From the NCBI GenBank assembly GCA_038146925.1, contig JAYQSP010000011.1:496001-560000 (forward strand): a stretch of 64,000 bases of DNA. The letters are read 5' to 3'. Positions within the stretch are counted from its first letter, which is position 1; each line of letters starts with the position of its first letter. The position numbers and the translations under genes were made by a program. Below, piece by piece: positions 44,047 through 55,724 of this stretch. Source of the DNA: UBA830 sp038146925. Lineage in GTDB: Bacteria > Pseudomonadota > Alphaproteobacteria > MPNO01 > UBA830. The notes under the pieces were generated by a model, which had not been told where the DNA came from, did no database searches, and saw only the letters and a program-made list of their open reading frames with translations.

Positions 44047-44787
44047 ATGGATCTGATCCCCCAGATCACCCTTAGCGATGGAGCTCTCGTCGGGATCGTT
44101 TCGTTTATCGCCGGGATCATGCGGGGATATGCGGGGTTCGGATCAGCGCTGACGATAGTTCCCGTTGTCGCCTACGTGTTCGGGCCTCAACTTGCCGTGC
44201 CGGCGGTCGTCGCCATTCATCTCGCTTCCAGTATCCAGTTGATTCCCTCGGCGTTGAGAGACGTCGAATGGGGCAGGACGGGTCCGCTGTCGATTGCAGG
44301 CTGTTTTGCTGTGCCGGCGGGCGCGTGGGTGCTCGTCACCCAGGATCCGGAACTGTTGCGGAAAGCCATTTCCGTTCTGATTATTTTTTTCGCCATCATG
44401 ATGATGCGCGGCTGGCGCTATCAGGGGACGGTGAACGGCTGGGTGATGGCCATCGTAGGCGTTGTTGGTGGCGTGATCACGGGGGCGGCGACCATTGGTG
44501 GTCCGCCGGTTGTCACATTCCTGATGGCGGGACCTTTTCGCGCTGCCCAGAACCGGGCATCGATTATCCTGTACTTCATCTGTATCCAGTCCGTTGCCTG
44601 CGTAATGTATGGATTCGCCGGACTCTGGGTATCTCCGATAATCGGTATCTGTCTTCTCACGATGCCCCCTCTGATGTTGGGAATGTGGCTGGGCCAGCAT
44701 CTGTTTTCGAGGGCGACCGAAGAAGGATTCCGCCGGGTTGCTCTCCTGTTCCTGTTAGCCATCGGCCTAGCGACTTTGTTCCTGTAG
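44047..44787 (+). CDS. TauE/SafE family exporter, copy 2
   Basis: 246 residues with the same two-repeat layout (IAGIMRGYAGFGSALTIVPV and GGVITGAATIGGPPVVTFLM). Closely similar in architecture to copy 1, so it is likely to come from an old tandem duplication. It lies between copies 1 and 3, only 9 bases before copy 3. Confidence 0.9.
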   Translation: MDLIPQITLSDGALVGIVSFIAGIMRGYAGFGSALTIVPVVAYVFGPQLAVPAVVAIHLASSIQLIPSALRDVEWGRTGPLSIAGCFAVPAGAWVLVTQDPELLRKAISVLIIFFAIMMMRGWRYQGTVNGWVMAIVGVVGGVITGAATIGGPPVVTFLMAGPFRAAQNRASIILYFICIQSVACVMYGFAGLWVSPIIGICLLTMPPLMLGMWLGQHLFSRATEEGFRRVALLFLLAIGLATLFL

Positions 44788-44796
44788 TCTGGTCCG

Positions 44797-45537
44797 ATGA
44801 TCCTGAACGGACTCAGTGCCTGGGAACTCGCCGCCATCGTTGTCGCGTTTGTCGCTTCGGGGCTGGTACGGGGATTCAATGGCGGGGCGGGGGCGAATTT
44901 CATTACGGCGCCGGTGCTGGCGCTGATAATCGGCCCGCGCGAAGGTGTGCCCATCATCATTCTGCTTAACCTGATCAGTAACATCCAGGTCATGCCCGGC
45001 GCGTTGCCGCACACCAACTGGAAGCGGATGCTGCCGGTCGGCGTGGCAGCCATTATCATGGCGCCGGCCGGTGCGTGGCTATTGATTGCGATAGAGGAAG
45101 ACCTGATGCGCCGGATCGTGGCCGGTACGTCGATCCTTCTGTCGTTGGTGTTGCTGACAGGCTGGCGTTATCGCGGGCCGCGCGGATTGCCCATCCGTAT
45201 CGGGGTCGGGGGACTGGGCGGTCTGGTCACCGGCTCGGTTTCGATGGGCGGACCGCCCGTCTTTCTATATTTGCTGTCCGGACCCGGAAACGCCGCGTCG
45301 CAGCGCGCGGATTTCCTAGCTTTCGGGCTGATGGTTCAGCTCGGCGCCATTGTGTCGTTCGCGGTGTCAGGGCTGATTACGCTCGACCTTCTTGTGTTGT
45401 CGGCAATTCTTTTTGTCCCGTTCACCCTGGCCTGCTGGGCCGGGATGCGGCTCTTTGCCCGCGCCTCTGACGCCCAGTTCCGCAACTATACCCTGTGGGG
45501 TATCGCGATCCTGTCGCTGGTCATCGCCATCGTCTGA
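44797..45537 (+). CDS. TauE/SafE family exporter, copy 3
   Basis: 246 residues. The N-terminal repeat (ASGLVRGFNGGAGANFITAP) is more divergent than in copies 1 and 2: the GFGxAL stretch is GGAGAN. The C-terminal repeat GGLVTGSVSMGGPPVFLYLLSG is typical. It may have a different substrate or form a hetero-oligomer with the others. It converges on the isochorismatase gene, 6 bases away. Confidence 0.9.
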   Translation: MILNGLSAWELAAIVVAFVASGLVRGFNGGAGANFITAPVLALIIGPREGVPIIILLNLISNIQVMPGALPHTNWKRMLPVGVAAIIMAPAGAWLLIAIEEDLMRRIVAGTSILLSLVLLTGWRYRGPRGLPIRIGVGGLGGLVTGSVSMGGPPVFLYLLSGPGNAASQRADFLAFGLMVQLGAIVSFAVSGLITLDLLVLSAILFVPFTLACWAGMRLFARASDAQFRNYTLWGIAILSLVIAIV

Positions 45538-45543
45538 GCGGGG

Positions 45544-46287
45544 CTATTTGCCTTTCGGCAGGTCGAACAGGCCGTCTTCCAGGCCGTCAATGTATTCTAT
45601 GATGCTGTCTGTGCTGACGACATCCGCATATTTTGCGTTCATATCGCAGAGATTGATCGCGTGACTGGCTTGCGACCGGTCGAAACAGCCTTCTTCGGCC
45701 AGGGCCACGTGATAGTTTTCGCTGAACGCATCCAGCACGCTGGCCCGCACGCAGCCCGATGTCGTCGTGCCGACCAGGATCACGGAATCCGCCTTGAAAT
45801 TGGTCAGGAAGGAACTGAGCGGCGTACCATGAAAGGCGCTCGGTTTCAGTTTTTCAATGACGATGTCCTGCGGCTGGGGCGCGACTTCATGATTGATGGT
45901 GTTGCCGTCCAGATTGGTCTGGCGAACTTCGGCATCGGGTTCCCAGTCGCCGACGCGAGCGTTTTTCCAGTCCCAGGATCCCCGGTCCCATCCGTCGGAT
46001 CGAAACGCGGCCGTCGTGTAAATCACCGGCACGCCTTTGTTTCGCGCCGCATCTAGTAGACGCTTGATATGGGGAAGGGCTTCCCATGCATCCTGGCCGC
46101 AGGAGTTGGGCCATTTTTTAATCGAGTCGAGTATCGGTTCGTCCTTGTCGCCCGTGAAATGATAGTTCACGTCGATCACGATCACTGCCGGCCGTTCGCC
46201 GAGACCCGCAGGTTGTGCGTATCCGGCGGCTTCGAAAACCTGTTTGTCCCGTTCAGTAAGAAAATCGTCCCAAACCCGATCGCCCAT
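45544..46287 (-). CDS. Isochorismatase-family cysteine hydrolase
   Basis: 247 residues, N-carbamoylsarcosine amidohydrolase-like. The catalytic Asp is D39 in VIVIDVNYHF and the nucleophile is C179 in GTTTSGCVRAS. It probably hydrolyses an amide or carbamoyl group. A GAGGAGGCAAGACA ribosome site precedes the ATG at 46287. It reads opposite to the TauE/SafE genes and to the VOC gene. Confidence 0.9.
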   Translation of the reverse strand: MGDRVWDDFLTERDKQVFEAAGYAQPAGLGERPAVIVIDVNYHFTGDKDEPILDSIKKWPNSCGQDAWEALPHIKRLLDAARNKGVPVIYTTAAFRSDGWDRGSWDWKNARVGDWEPDAEVRQTNLDGNTINHEVAPQPQDIVIEKLKPSAFHGTPLSSFLTNFKADSVILVGTTTSGCVRASVLDAFSENYHVALAEEGCFDRSQASHAINLCDMNAKYADVVSTDSIIEYIDGLEDGLFDLPKGK

Positions 46288-46387
46288 TGTCTTGCCTCCT
46301 CGGTCAGCAGTCGTCAGAATTCACAGGAAGGCTAATGGAGCCGGGGGAGCCGCGCAAGCTGGTGCGGTCTAAAAGCGGAGAATTATT

Positions 46388-46831
46388 ATGGCGATCAATG
46401 AGCTGAATCATATCAATATCCGGACCGTCAAAATGGAGGAAACAAAGGATTTCTTCGTTGATGTGGTCGGTCTGGAAATCGGGTTTCGTCCGGATTTTCC
46501 TTCGCACGGATATTGGCTTTACTGCGGCGATGTGCCGATCGTGCATCTCTCGCTGAGTGATCCCAATGGAGAGCCTCGTACCATTCATGACGGGCGGGGA
46601 AACGGTCTGGATCATATCGGCCTGTCGGCACGTGATTTAGTGGGTACCGAGAAAACACTGGCGGACAATGGCGTTACCTATCGGAAATGTCTCGCCGGGG
46701 GCGGGCGATTGGTCCAGGTGTTCTTCCTCGACCCCAACGGGGTGCAGGTCGAACTTGCCTTCGATGCCGAGACCGAGGGCGTCACGAATGACAATTTCGA
46801 GCCCGTCGAGGCGGCTGGGCTGGGTGTCTGA
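46388..46831 (+). CDS. VOC-family (glyoxalase/dioxygenase-like) protein, single domain
   Basis: 147 residues. The domain begins with ELNHINIRTVKMEETKDFF, and the metal residues are visible as His in NHINI, His in GLDHIGLSA and Glu in PNGVQVELAFD. This is the size of a half-enzyme that works as a dimer. It is divergent from the isochorismatase with 100 bases between. Substrate unknown. Confidence 0.85.
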   Translation: MAINELNHINIRTVKMEETKDFFVDVVGLEIGFRPDFPSHGYWLYCGDVPIVHLSLSDPNGEPRTIHDGRGNGLDHIGLSARDLVGTEKTLADNGVTYRKCLAGGGRLVQVFFLDPNGVQVELAFDAETEGVTNDNFEPVEAAGLGV

Positions 46832-46902
46832 TGAACGATAGATAATTTATCGACTCTTTTGCAGCGAACCATGCCGGGAAAGAAGCTTTTAAGGAGGCGC
46901 CC

Positions 46903-47508
46903 GTGACCTATTTCCCCAGCTATGACGGCATTATTTCGATGTCGCAGCTTCAGATGTCGAAATGGGACCTGTTCGAACCCTATATGGAGTTCATACACCG
47001 GCTGATGAACTACGAAGCCGGTCCCACGCAGGAAGAGAAGGAAATTATTGCGGCGTTCTGTTCGCTGCTGAATGCCTGTGATTTCTGTTACGGCGCACAC
47101 AAGAACGTGTGTATAGCCATGGGCGTCGATGAAGAACTTTTCCCAAAGCTGGTCGACGACATCGACACGGCGCCGGTCGATGATAAACTCAAACCGGTGC
47201 TCAGATACGTTCGCAAACTGACTCTGACGCCCGACCGGTTGACGGAGGAGGATGCCAAAGCCTGCTATCGCGCCGGCTGGAGCGAGGAAGACCTGACCAT
47301 CGCAATTACCGTGTGTTCCAGCTGGAACTGGTTCAACCGAATGATCCTGGGACACGGGATCGACAGGAAATGGGATGAAACGGTGTTTCGCGATCGTGGC
47401 GCGCCGGAAAAAATGATGGCCGGGTACAAAGCCTACTACGACGAGATGGTTGCCAAGGGCATGGCGGATACCAGCGGGCCGAAAAACATGGTGCCGCCCG
47501 CAGTCTGA
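46903..47508 (+). CDS. Carboxymuconolactone decarboxylase / AhpD-like protein
   Basis: 201 residues. The CxxC-x3-H redox motif is C59, C62 and H66 in ACDFCYGAHKN, indicating an AhpD-like peroxidase rather than a decarboxylase. The start is a GTG with an AAGGAGGCGCCC ribosome site. It likely removes peroxides; the linked catabolic oxygenases and FMN oxidases would generate them (inference). Confidence 0.85.
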   Translation: MTYFPSYDGIISMSQLQMSKWDLFEPYMEFIHRLMNYEAGPTQEEKEIIAAFCSLLNACDFCYGAHKNVCIAMGVDEELFPKLVDDIDTAPVDDKLKPVLRYVRKLTLTPDRLTEEDAKACYRAGWSEEDLTIAITVCSSWNWFNRMILGHGIDRKWDETVFRDRGAPEKMMAGYKAYYDEMVAKGMADTSGPKNMVPPAV

Positions 47509-47523
47509 AGTCTGTTCGTTTCC

Positions 47524-50739
<3,216 letters not shown>

Positions 50740-50756
50740 GGGGAATTATCCGTCTC

Positions 50757-51170
50757 TCAGGCAGAGAGGACGCGGACAACGCTCTCAAGGCCTGTATCGC
50801 GGAGGGCGGTGCAGAGCCGGGCATCCGCCGTGATGAGGGTCGTGTCGAGCCGTTCTGCCGTCGCGATATAAAAACAGTCATATGCGGATCGGTCGAGCGT
50901 ATCGGCGATTTCGATGGCGCGGTCGCAAACGATGGAGGCGGGCATGAGTTCCAGGCCGCTGCTTTCAATGCCTGACATGATGGTTCTGGCCTGAAGGCTG
51001 CTGATTTCGTTCCGTCTGGCTTTTTCAAGGGCGAGGCTTGCGAGGTCCGGGATCAGCAGGTCGGGCGCGGCGAGATGGTCCTCGGCTTTCAGAACGTCAA
51101 GCGCCTGTTCCCGCAGGTTTTCCGGCACGAACCATTTGATGGCGATGCTGGCATCTATCACGACGGTCAT
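50757..51170 (-). CDS. vapC: VapC-type PIN-domain toxin
   Basis: 137 residues. The acidic catalytic residues of PIN ribonucleases are present: D6 in VVIDASIAIKWF, Glu in LALEKARRNE, and the Asp pair in SAYDCFYIATA and LITADARL. Its ATG overlaps the antitoxin stop by one base (TGATG), the usual coupling of TA pairs. It reads in the same direction as, and lies between, imuB and dnaE2. Confidence 0.88.
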   Translation of the reverse strand: MTVVIDASIAIKWFVPENLREQALDVLKAEDHLAAPDLLIPDLASLALEKARRNEISSLQARTIMSGIESSGLELMPASIVCDRAIEIADTLDRSAYDCFYIATAERLDTTLITADARLCTALRDTGLESVVRVLSA

Positions 51171-51400
51171 CAGTTTCGGTTTTCCCGCCGCAGATCGCCG
51201 CTGTCGGTCTGGGGGACGTCGGGGGTCATGGCGGCGATCCGGTTCGCTATTTCCATAAATTTTTTGCGTGACGGACGCTCCGAGATTTCCGTCAGCAGGG
51301 CGCGGATTTCCGCTTCGAGGGAGCGCTTGTTGTCCCGTGCGCGCGCCTTGAGACGGTCGATAACGGCATCGTCGAGGTTGCGGACGGTGATGGTTCCCAT
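51170..51400 (-). CDS. vapB: FitA/VapB-type antitoxin (ribbon-helix-helix)
   Basis: 76 residues. The N-terminus MGTITVRNLDDAVIDRLKAR is the FitA-like ribbon-helix-helix, followed by NKRSLEAEIRALL. A C-terminal toxin-binding tail with DVPQTDSGDLRRENRN ends the protein. It lies 59 bases after the imuB stop, with a GAAGGGAGAACC ribosome site. Confidence 0.85.
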   Translation of the reverse strand: MGTITVRNLDDAVIDRLKARARDNKRSLEAEIRALLTEISERPSRKKFMEIANRIAAMTPDVPQTDSGDLRRENRN

Positions 51401-51459
51401 ATCGGTTCTCCCTTCGATATGAAAGTTGGCATATTGTCGGCGAACGGAATTGCCCGGCT

Positions 51460-53097
51460 TTATCCGAATACGCCATGCACGTACCAGCTTGGCCGGGTGC
51501 CGGGACTGTAGATGCCGTCCCGATAGACCCAGAAACGGCGGCCTCGACGGTCTTCGACGCGGTAATAGTCGCGAATGTTGTCCTGTACGGCCCCACCGGA
51601 CGGGGTATCAGCGTCTTCCTTCTCCGGTTCCGTTTCCAGAAGACCCAGACCGTCGTGCCACCACTCGGAGGCGATCCTCTCCGGGCCGTCGGCGTGTTCG
51701 ATGCGAAACACCTGTTTGCGCCAGCGGAACATGACGGGAGGATCGTCCGGCACCGGCGCCACGGCCTCCACCTCTTCGGGCCGGGGGAGGAGCCGAAGGG
51801 GGCGGGGGCGGCGCAGCGGCCGGTTTTCAGGGGAGGAACCGGACCGCCAGGGAGCGGCCGGTGCCGGACGGGCGCGCGCGGTGACGGGGGTTGCCGAAAT
51901 CGCGCGTTCGGGGATGTGACTTTCCTGCAGGGTCAGCTGTACGACGTTTTCGCTGCCAAGCCGGTTGCTGAGACGGTCGGCCAGTTCGGCGACGCCGGAT
52001 TCATCCGTTTCGCGGCGGCGGTCGAGGGTGGACTGGGCCGGCGACAGTTTCTCGCTGGATGTGGCGGTCAGCGTGATGGCGTCGATGCCGAACGCTGCGT
52101 CGAGCCTGTCGAGTTTTTTGGTAAACAGGCGCGCGAGATGGTCGGCGTTACGGCTGGCCTGGCTGGTGCCGGCCCGCAGCCGGTCGACAGCACCGTCCGG
52201 GTGGTAGAAAGACAACGTAAGCCGGCGGGCGCCCAGCCCATCGCTTTCCAGCATGGCGGCGAGATCGCGGGCGAGGTTGCGAACGGTATCGGCGATGTCT
52301 TCCAGGCGACCGATCGGCTCCGCGAAACTGATACGCGCATGCCATGGGCTGGCCGGTGCCAGGGGAGACACCGGCTCGGGGCGGTCGCCGAAGGCCTGAT
52401 CCAGCCGGTCGGCGACAACGCTGCCGAAACGGTCGGCGAGGGCAGCGCGCGGGATCGGCATCAGGTCGCCGATACGGCGCAATCCGACGGCCTGAAGACC
52501 GGAAATCGTGGCCGGGGGAAGCCGTAACCCGGCAACTGGCATCGATGCCAGGACGTCCTGTGCCTGTCCCTTGCGAATGGCTGTCCAGCAGCGGCGTTTA
52601 TAGCGGGTATGACGGACGGCTGCCCAGGCAGCCCCCGGGGTGTCGGCAATGGCGGCATAGGCGGTAAAGCCGAGACCGTCGAGACGGTTTACGATATCGC
52701 GAATCAGGGCATCCTCACCGCCGAACAGGTGAGCACAGCCTGTGACGTCCAGCCAGATCGATCCGCCGCCGGCAAACGCGGCGCCGGATCCTTCGTCGTC
52801 CGGCGCCGTCCAGGGGGTGTAGCGGCTGCACCAGTCGGCAAGACGGGACAGCGCTTTCGTTTCCGCCGGGAGGTCGGCTTCGCTGGTCTTCAGACCGGGC
52901 AGGATCGCGCGGGCATCGGCAAGCGTCATGCCGGCGTGAATACCGGCCTGTTCGGCCGCATCGTTGACGGCATGCAGAAACAGCCGCCCGCCGTTTTCCT
53001 GGATCAGTCCGAGTGGGCTATCCAGCCAGTCTTGCCGCAGTTTGCACAGGCGGTCGGTTGCGAATTTCGGCAGCCACAGAGAGATCACCCGTTTCAT
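51460..53097 (-). CDS. imuB: ImuB, Y-family polymerase-like SOS mutasome protein
   Basis: 545 residues. It has the Y-family thumb/little-finger layout but lacks the catalytic DxD near the N-terminus (MKRVISLWLPKFATDRLCKL), as expected for ImuB, which is a scaffold. The C-terminal region includes RWRKQVFRIEHADGPERIAS and ends SWYVHGVFG. The start at 53097 lies 80 bases inside the 3' end of imuA, a common overlap. It couples DnaE2 to the clamp and ImuA. Confidence 0.93.
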   Translation of the reverse strand: MKRVISLWLPKFATDRLCKLRQDWLDSPLGLIQENGGRLFLHAVNDAAEQAGIHAGMTLADARAILPGLKTSEADLPAETKALSRLADWCSRYTPWTAPDDEGSGAAFAGGGSIWLDVTGCAHLFGGEDALIRDIVNRLDGLGFTAYAAIADTPGAAWAAVRHTRYKRRCWTAIRKGQAQDVLASMPVAGLRLPPATISGLQAVGLRRIGDLMPIPRAALADRFGSVVADRLDQAFGDRPEPVSPLAPASPWHARISFAEPIGRLEDIADTVRNLARDLAAMLESDGLGARRLTLSFYHPDGAVDRLRAGTSQASRNADHLARLFTKKLDRLDAAFGIDAITLTATSSEKLSPAQSTLDRRRETDESGVAELADRLSNRLGSENVVQLTLQESHIPERAISATPVTARARPAPAAPWRSGSSPENRPLRRPRPLRLLPRPEEVEAVAPVPDDPPVMFRWRKQVFRIEHADGPERIASEWWHDGLGLLETEPEKEDADTPSGGAVQDNIRDYYRVEDRRGRRFWVYRDGIYSPGTRPSWYVHGVFG

Positions 53098-53890
53098 CGT
53101 TCCACTCCATCATCCAGTTGGCGGCAGCGCCGCCGCGGCAGCGGAACAGTTCCGCCCGCCATCGTGCGACGCCCAGTCCCGGCAAGACCGGGGTTGTTTG
53201 CAGAAAATCGTTGTTGTCGTTGGCCTGGCGGCGGTCCTTTACATGTGTGACGGTATCCAGCCGCCAGCGGGTGGCCGCCGCGCTGGGGGGCGGCTTGTCG
53301 GTTTTCGGGCGAAGCGACAGGGCAGTGACGCCGCTTTCTTCCGCGGCAAGCTGCAGGCGCCGGCTATCAGTGAGCGATATGTCGCCCAGTTCGCCGACGA
53401 CGGCGGCAACCTGACCGCAGCGCAGGCCTTGTTCCATGGCCCACAGCGTGTCGCTGTCGCGCCGGGCTCGCACCAGGATCAGCCGGGCGGGGTCGACCCC
53501 GAACTGCAGCAGGGCCGGGCCATAAAGAGTGCCGGCATCCAGCGTCCAGGGGCGTTCGCACCATAGAACGGAAGCGTTTTCCGTATCTTTTGCCAGCCGT
53601 CCCGCCAGCAGGGCGCAAAAAGCGGTCGCAATACCGGCATCGGCGGCGAAGACTTCATGCAGCGCGCCTTGCACCAGTCCGCCGCCCGGCAGATGGGCGT
53701 CTATTTCATCTATGCCGAAGGGCAGCACCTTGCGGTTGGCCTCGGCCAGGGTGCCGCCGAAGCCTTCGAGCCGCCTGATATGGGCCTTCAGCCGTTCCAG
53801 ACCTGCCGGAGTCCGACCGGTTCCCCGTTTCTGAGGGGGAAGGGAGCGGTTCCTGGCGCTTCCGGAGGGCCTCGGCATGGTCTGTCCCAT
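53018..53890 (-). CDS. imuA: ImuA, RecA-like SOS mutasome protein
   Basis: 290 residues with the LPFGIDEIDAHLPGGGLVQGALHEV start that is typical of the ImuA/SulA-like family, followed by VLWCERPWTLDAGTLYGPAL and RKVLPF-type features. It regulates or supports ImuB and DnaE2. The alternative start 12 bases downstream (MPRPSGSARN) is possible. The gene begins 20 bases downstream of a LexA box and is the first of the SOS operon. Confidence 0.9.
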   Translation of the reverse strand: MGQTMPRPSGSARNRSLPPQKRGTGRTPAGLERLKAHIRRLEGFGGTLAEANRKVLPFGIDEIDAHLPGGGLVQGALHEVFAADAGIATAFCALLAGRLAKDTENASVLWCERPWTLDAGTLYGPALLQFGVDPARLILVRARRDSDTLWAMEQGLRCGQVAAVVGELGDISLTDSRRLQLAAEESGVTALSLRPKTDKPPPSAAATRWRLDTVTHVKDRRQANDNNDFLQTTPVLPGLGVARWRAELFRCRGGAAANWMMEWNDETGDLSVAAEIRNRPPVQTAARLAG

Positions 53891-53900
53891 TGTTGGTGTG

Positions 53901-53940
53901 AGAACAAATGTTCTTGTTTTGTTCTAAATAAGAACAGGAA
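53901..53940 (-). promoter_or_regulatory. LexA operator of the imuA-imuB-vapBC-dnaE2 operon
   Basis: GTTCTTGTTTTGTTC at 53910-53924 is an exact GTTC-N7-GTTC box, the alphaproteobacterial LexA consensus. It overlaps a second palindromic element GAACAAATGTTC (53902-53913) and is followed by GTTCTAAATAAGAAC (53921-53935), so three or more GTTC/GAAC half-sites are clustered within 40 bases. It lies 20 bases upstream of imuA. Confidence 0.8.
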
Positions 53941-54050
53941 CATCGTCAAGCACGATTTTGTCTCTTGCCGGATGGACCTATAGGTCCGATATCGGTTGTC
54001 ATCCCACACATGTTTCCGATAAACAGCGCCTCCACTCAGGGAGAATTCTT

Positions 54051-54896
54051 GTGACGCCGACCGGTTCCGCCACACAGCAAACATTTCGACAACGTGTCCG
54101 ACGGCTGGTCGAGCATCCGACTTTCCAGAAAGCGGTGATGACCCTGATTGTGGTCAATGCGGTCACGCTGGGCTTCGAAACATCGCCCACCATCATGGGG
54201 CATATCGGCCCCGCACTGCTGATGTTCGACAAGGTCGTCATCGCGATTTTCTGCGTCGAAATCGTCCTGCGAATTTACGCGCACGGATCGGCGTTTTTTC
54301 GCGATCCCTGGGGCGTTTTCGACTTCATCGTCGTCGCGATCACTCTGACGCCGTCGAACGATTCGCTTTCGGTTCTGCGATCTCTCCGCGTGCTTCGCGT
54401 ATTGAGGCTGGTTTCCGCGGTGCCTCGGCTCCGGCGGATCGTCGCGGCTCTGCTACACGCGGTACCGGGTGTCGGCGCCATCGGGGCTCTGCTGATGCTG
54501 GTGTTTTACGTGTTCGCGGTCATCACCACCAAACTGTTCGGTTCCCAGTTCCCGGACTGGTTCGGCACGATCGGCGAATCCATGTTCACGCTGTTCCAGA
54601 TCATGACCCTGGAAAGCTGGTCGATGGGGATCGTGCGCCCCGTCATGGAAGCCTATTCATGGGCCTGGATCGTTTTCGTGGCGTTTATCGTGCTGTCCAG
54701 CTTTACGGTCCTCAACCTGTTTATCGCCATCATCATCGATTCCATGCAATCGCTTCACGATGCCGAGAAAGAGGAAACCGTTACCGAAATGAGCGAAGTC
54801 GTGCACAGCGAACACCTGGACCGCGCGGCAGAATTTCAGGAACTCAAGCGCGAGATGCAGGAAATCAAGGACCTGCTCAGGGAAAAGGGAGGCTGA
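54051..54896 (+). CDS. Voltage-gated sodium channel homologue (NaChBac/BacNav type)
   Basis: 281 residues, one six-helix channel domain. The S4 helix has arginines every third residue (R110, R113, R116, R119). The selectivity filter is TLESWSMG (residues 186-193), identical to functional bacterial Nav channels. A C-terminal coiled coil follows (FQELKREMQEIKDLLREK), as in tetrameric BacNav. The GTG start at 54051 has CAGGGAGA upstream; upstream residues are not channel-like. Such channels are frequent in marine and halophilic bacteria. Confidence 0.9.
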   Translation: MTPTGSATQQTFRQRVRRLVEHPTFQKAVMTLIVVNAVTLGFETSPTIMGHIGPALLMFDKVVIAIFCVEIVLRIYAHGSAFFRDPWGVFDFIVVAITLTPSNDSLSVLRSLRVLRVLRLVSAVPRLRRIVAALLHAVPGVGAIGALLMLVFYVFAVITTKLFGSQFPDWFGTIGESMFTLFQIMTLESWSMGIVRPVMEAYSWAWIVFVAFIVLSSFTVLNLFIAIIIDSMQSLHDAEKEETVTEMSEVVHSEHLDRAAEFQELKREMQEIKDLLREKGG

Positions 54897-54902
54897 CTCC
54901 CG

Positions 54903-55670
54903 TTATGCGAAGAAGGGCTTCAGGCCCTCGTAAAGCAGTCGAATGCCGAGCACAAACAGGATCGTATAGCTGGCCCGCATGAACCATTTCTGTGGGATCA
55001 GGTGATTGAACCTGATCCCGATGAACATGCCGATCGGCGCCAGTGGCAGCAGAATCAGGGAGATTGACAGGTTCGGCATCGTGAACAGGCCCAGCCACCA
55101 ATATGGCAGAATCTTGGCGTAATTCACGATGAAGAAAAGAACGACGATCGTTCCTACATGGATACGTTTGTCCAGCCGCTGCGGAAGAAGATACATTGCA
55201 ACCGGCGGCAGGCCGGCATGAATGACAAAACTGGTGAAGCCTGAAATCGTACCCAGTATGTATCCGACCGGATCCGAAAACGTCCGCGCAGCCGCTTTCT
55301 CTCCGCCGGCGCGAAAAAAATCGACGAAGAAGGCGACGGCGATGATTCCCACCAAAAGGCGGATGAGCTGATCGTCCATCCATTTGAATGTCAGCATGCC
55401 GATTACGGTGCCGATCAGACAGCCAATTCCCAGGACCTTCATGCTGGGGCGGTGCCAGTCCTTTCGATAGGCCCAAACGCCCATAAGGTCCATCACGCAC
55501 AGGATCGGCAGCATGATGGCCACCGCCTGCACCGGCGACGATACCTGGGCAAGCGCCAGAACGCCGACAAACCCGACGCCGCCGCCAAAACCGCCCTTCG
55601 ACAAGCCTGCCAAAAGGACCGCACCGACGGCGAATGACGCAAATAGGGGGTCGGCAAGAAGCTGGTTCAT
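54903..55670 (-). CDS. TauE/SafE family exporter, fourth paralogue
   Basis: 255 residues with the family motif AVLLAGLSKGGFGGGVGFVGV and the second repeat GTISGFTSFVIHAGLPPVAMYL. It is phylogenetically closer to the SKGG-type subgroup than to the tandem trio at 43-45 kb (by motif). It converges with the channel gene, 6 bases apart. Confidence 0.9.
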   Translation of the reverse strand: MNQLLADPLFASFAVGAVLLAGLSKGGFGGGVGFVGVLALAQVSSPVQAVAIMLPILCVMDLMGVWAYRKDWHRPSMKVLGIGCLIGTVIGMLTFKWMDDQLIRLLVGIIAVAFFVDFFRAGGEKAAARTFSDPVGYILGTISGFTSFVIHAGLPPVAMYLLPQRLDKRIHVGTIVVLFFIVNYAKILPYWWLGLFTMPNLSISLILLPLAPIGMFIGIRFNHLIPQKWFMRASYTILFVLGIRLLYEGLKPFFA

Positions 55671-55724
55671 CCGGTGGTCATCCGGCGAGATGTCTTCGGC
55701 AAAGAGAAAGTCGGTTCGATCGGA

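Noticed and set aside
51475..52527. 350-codon open frame antisense to imuB
   Set aside because: Shadow of imuB caused by codon bias; no recognisable content.
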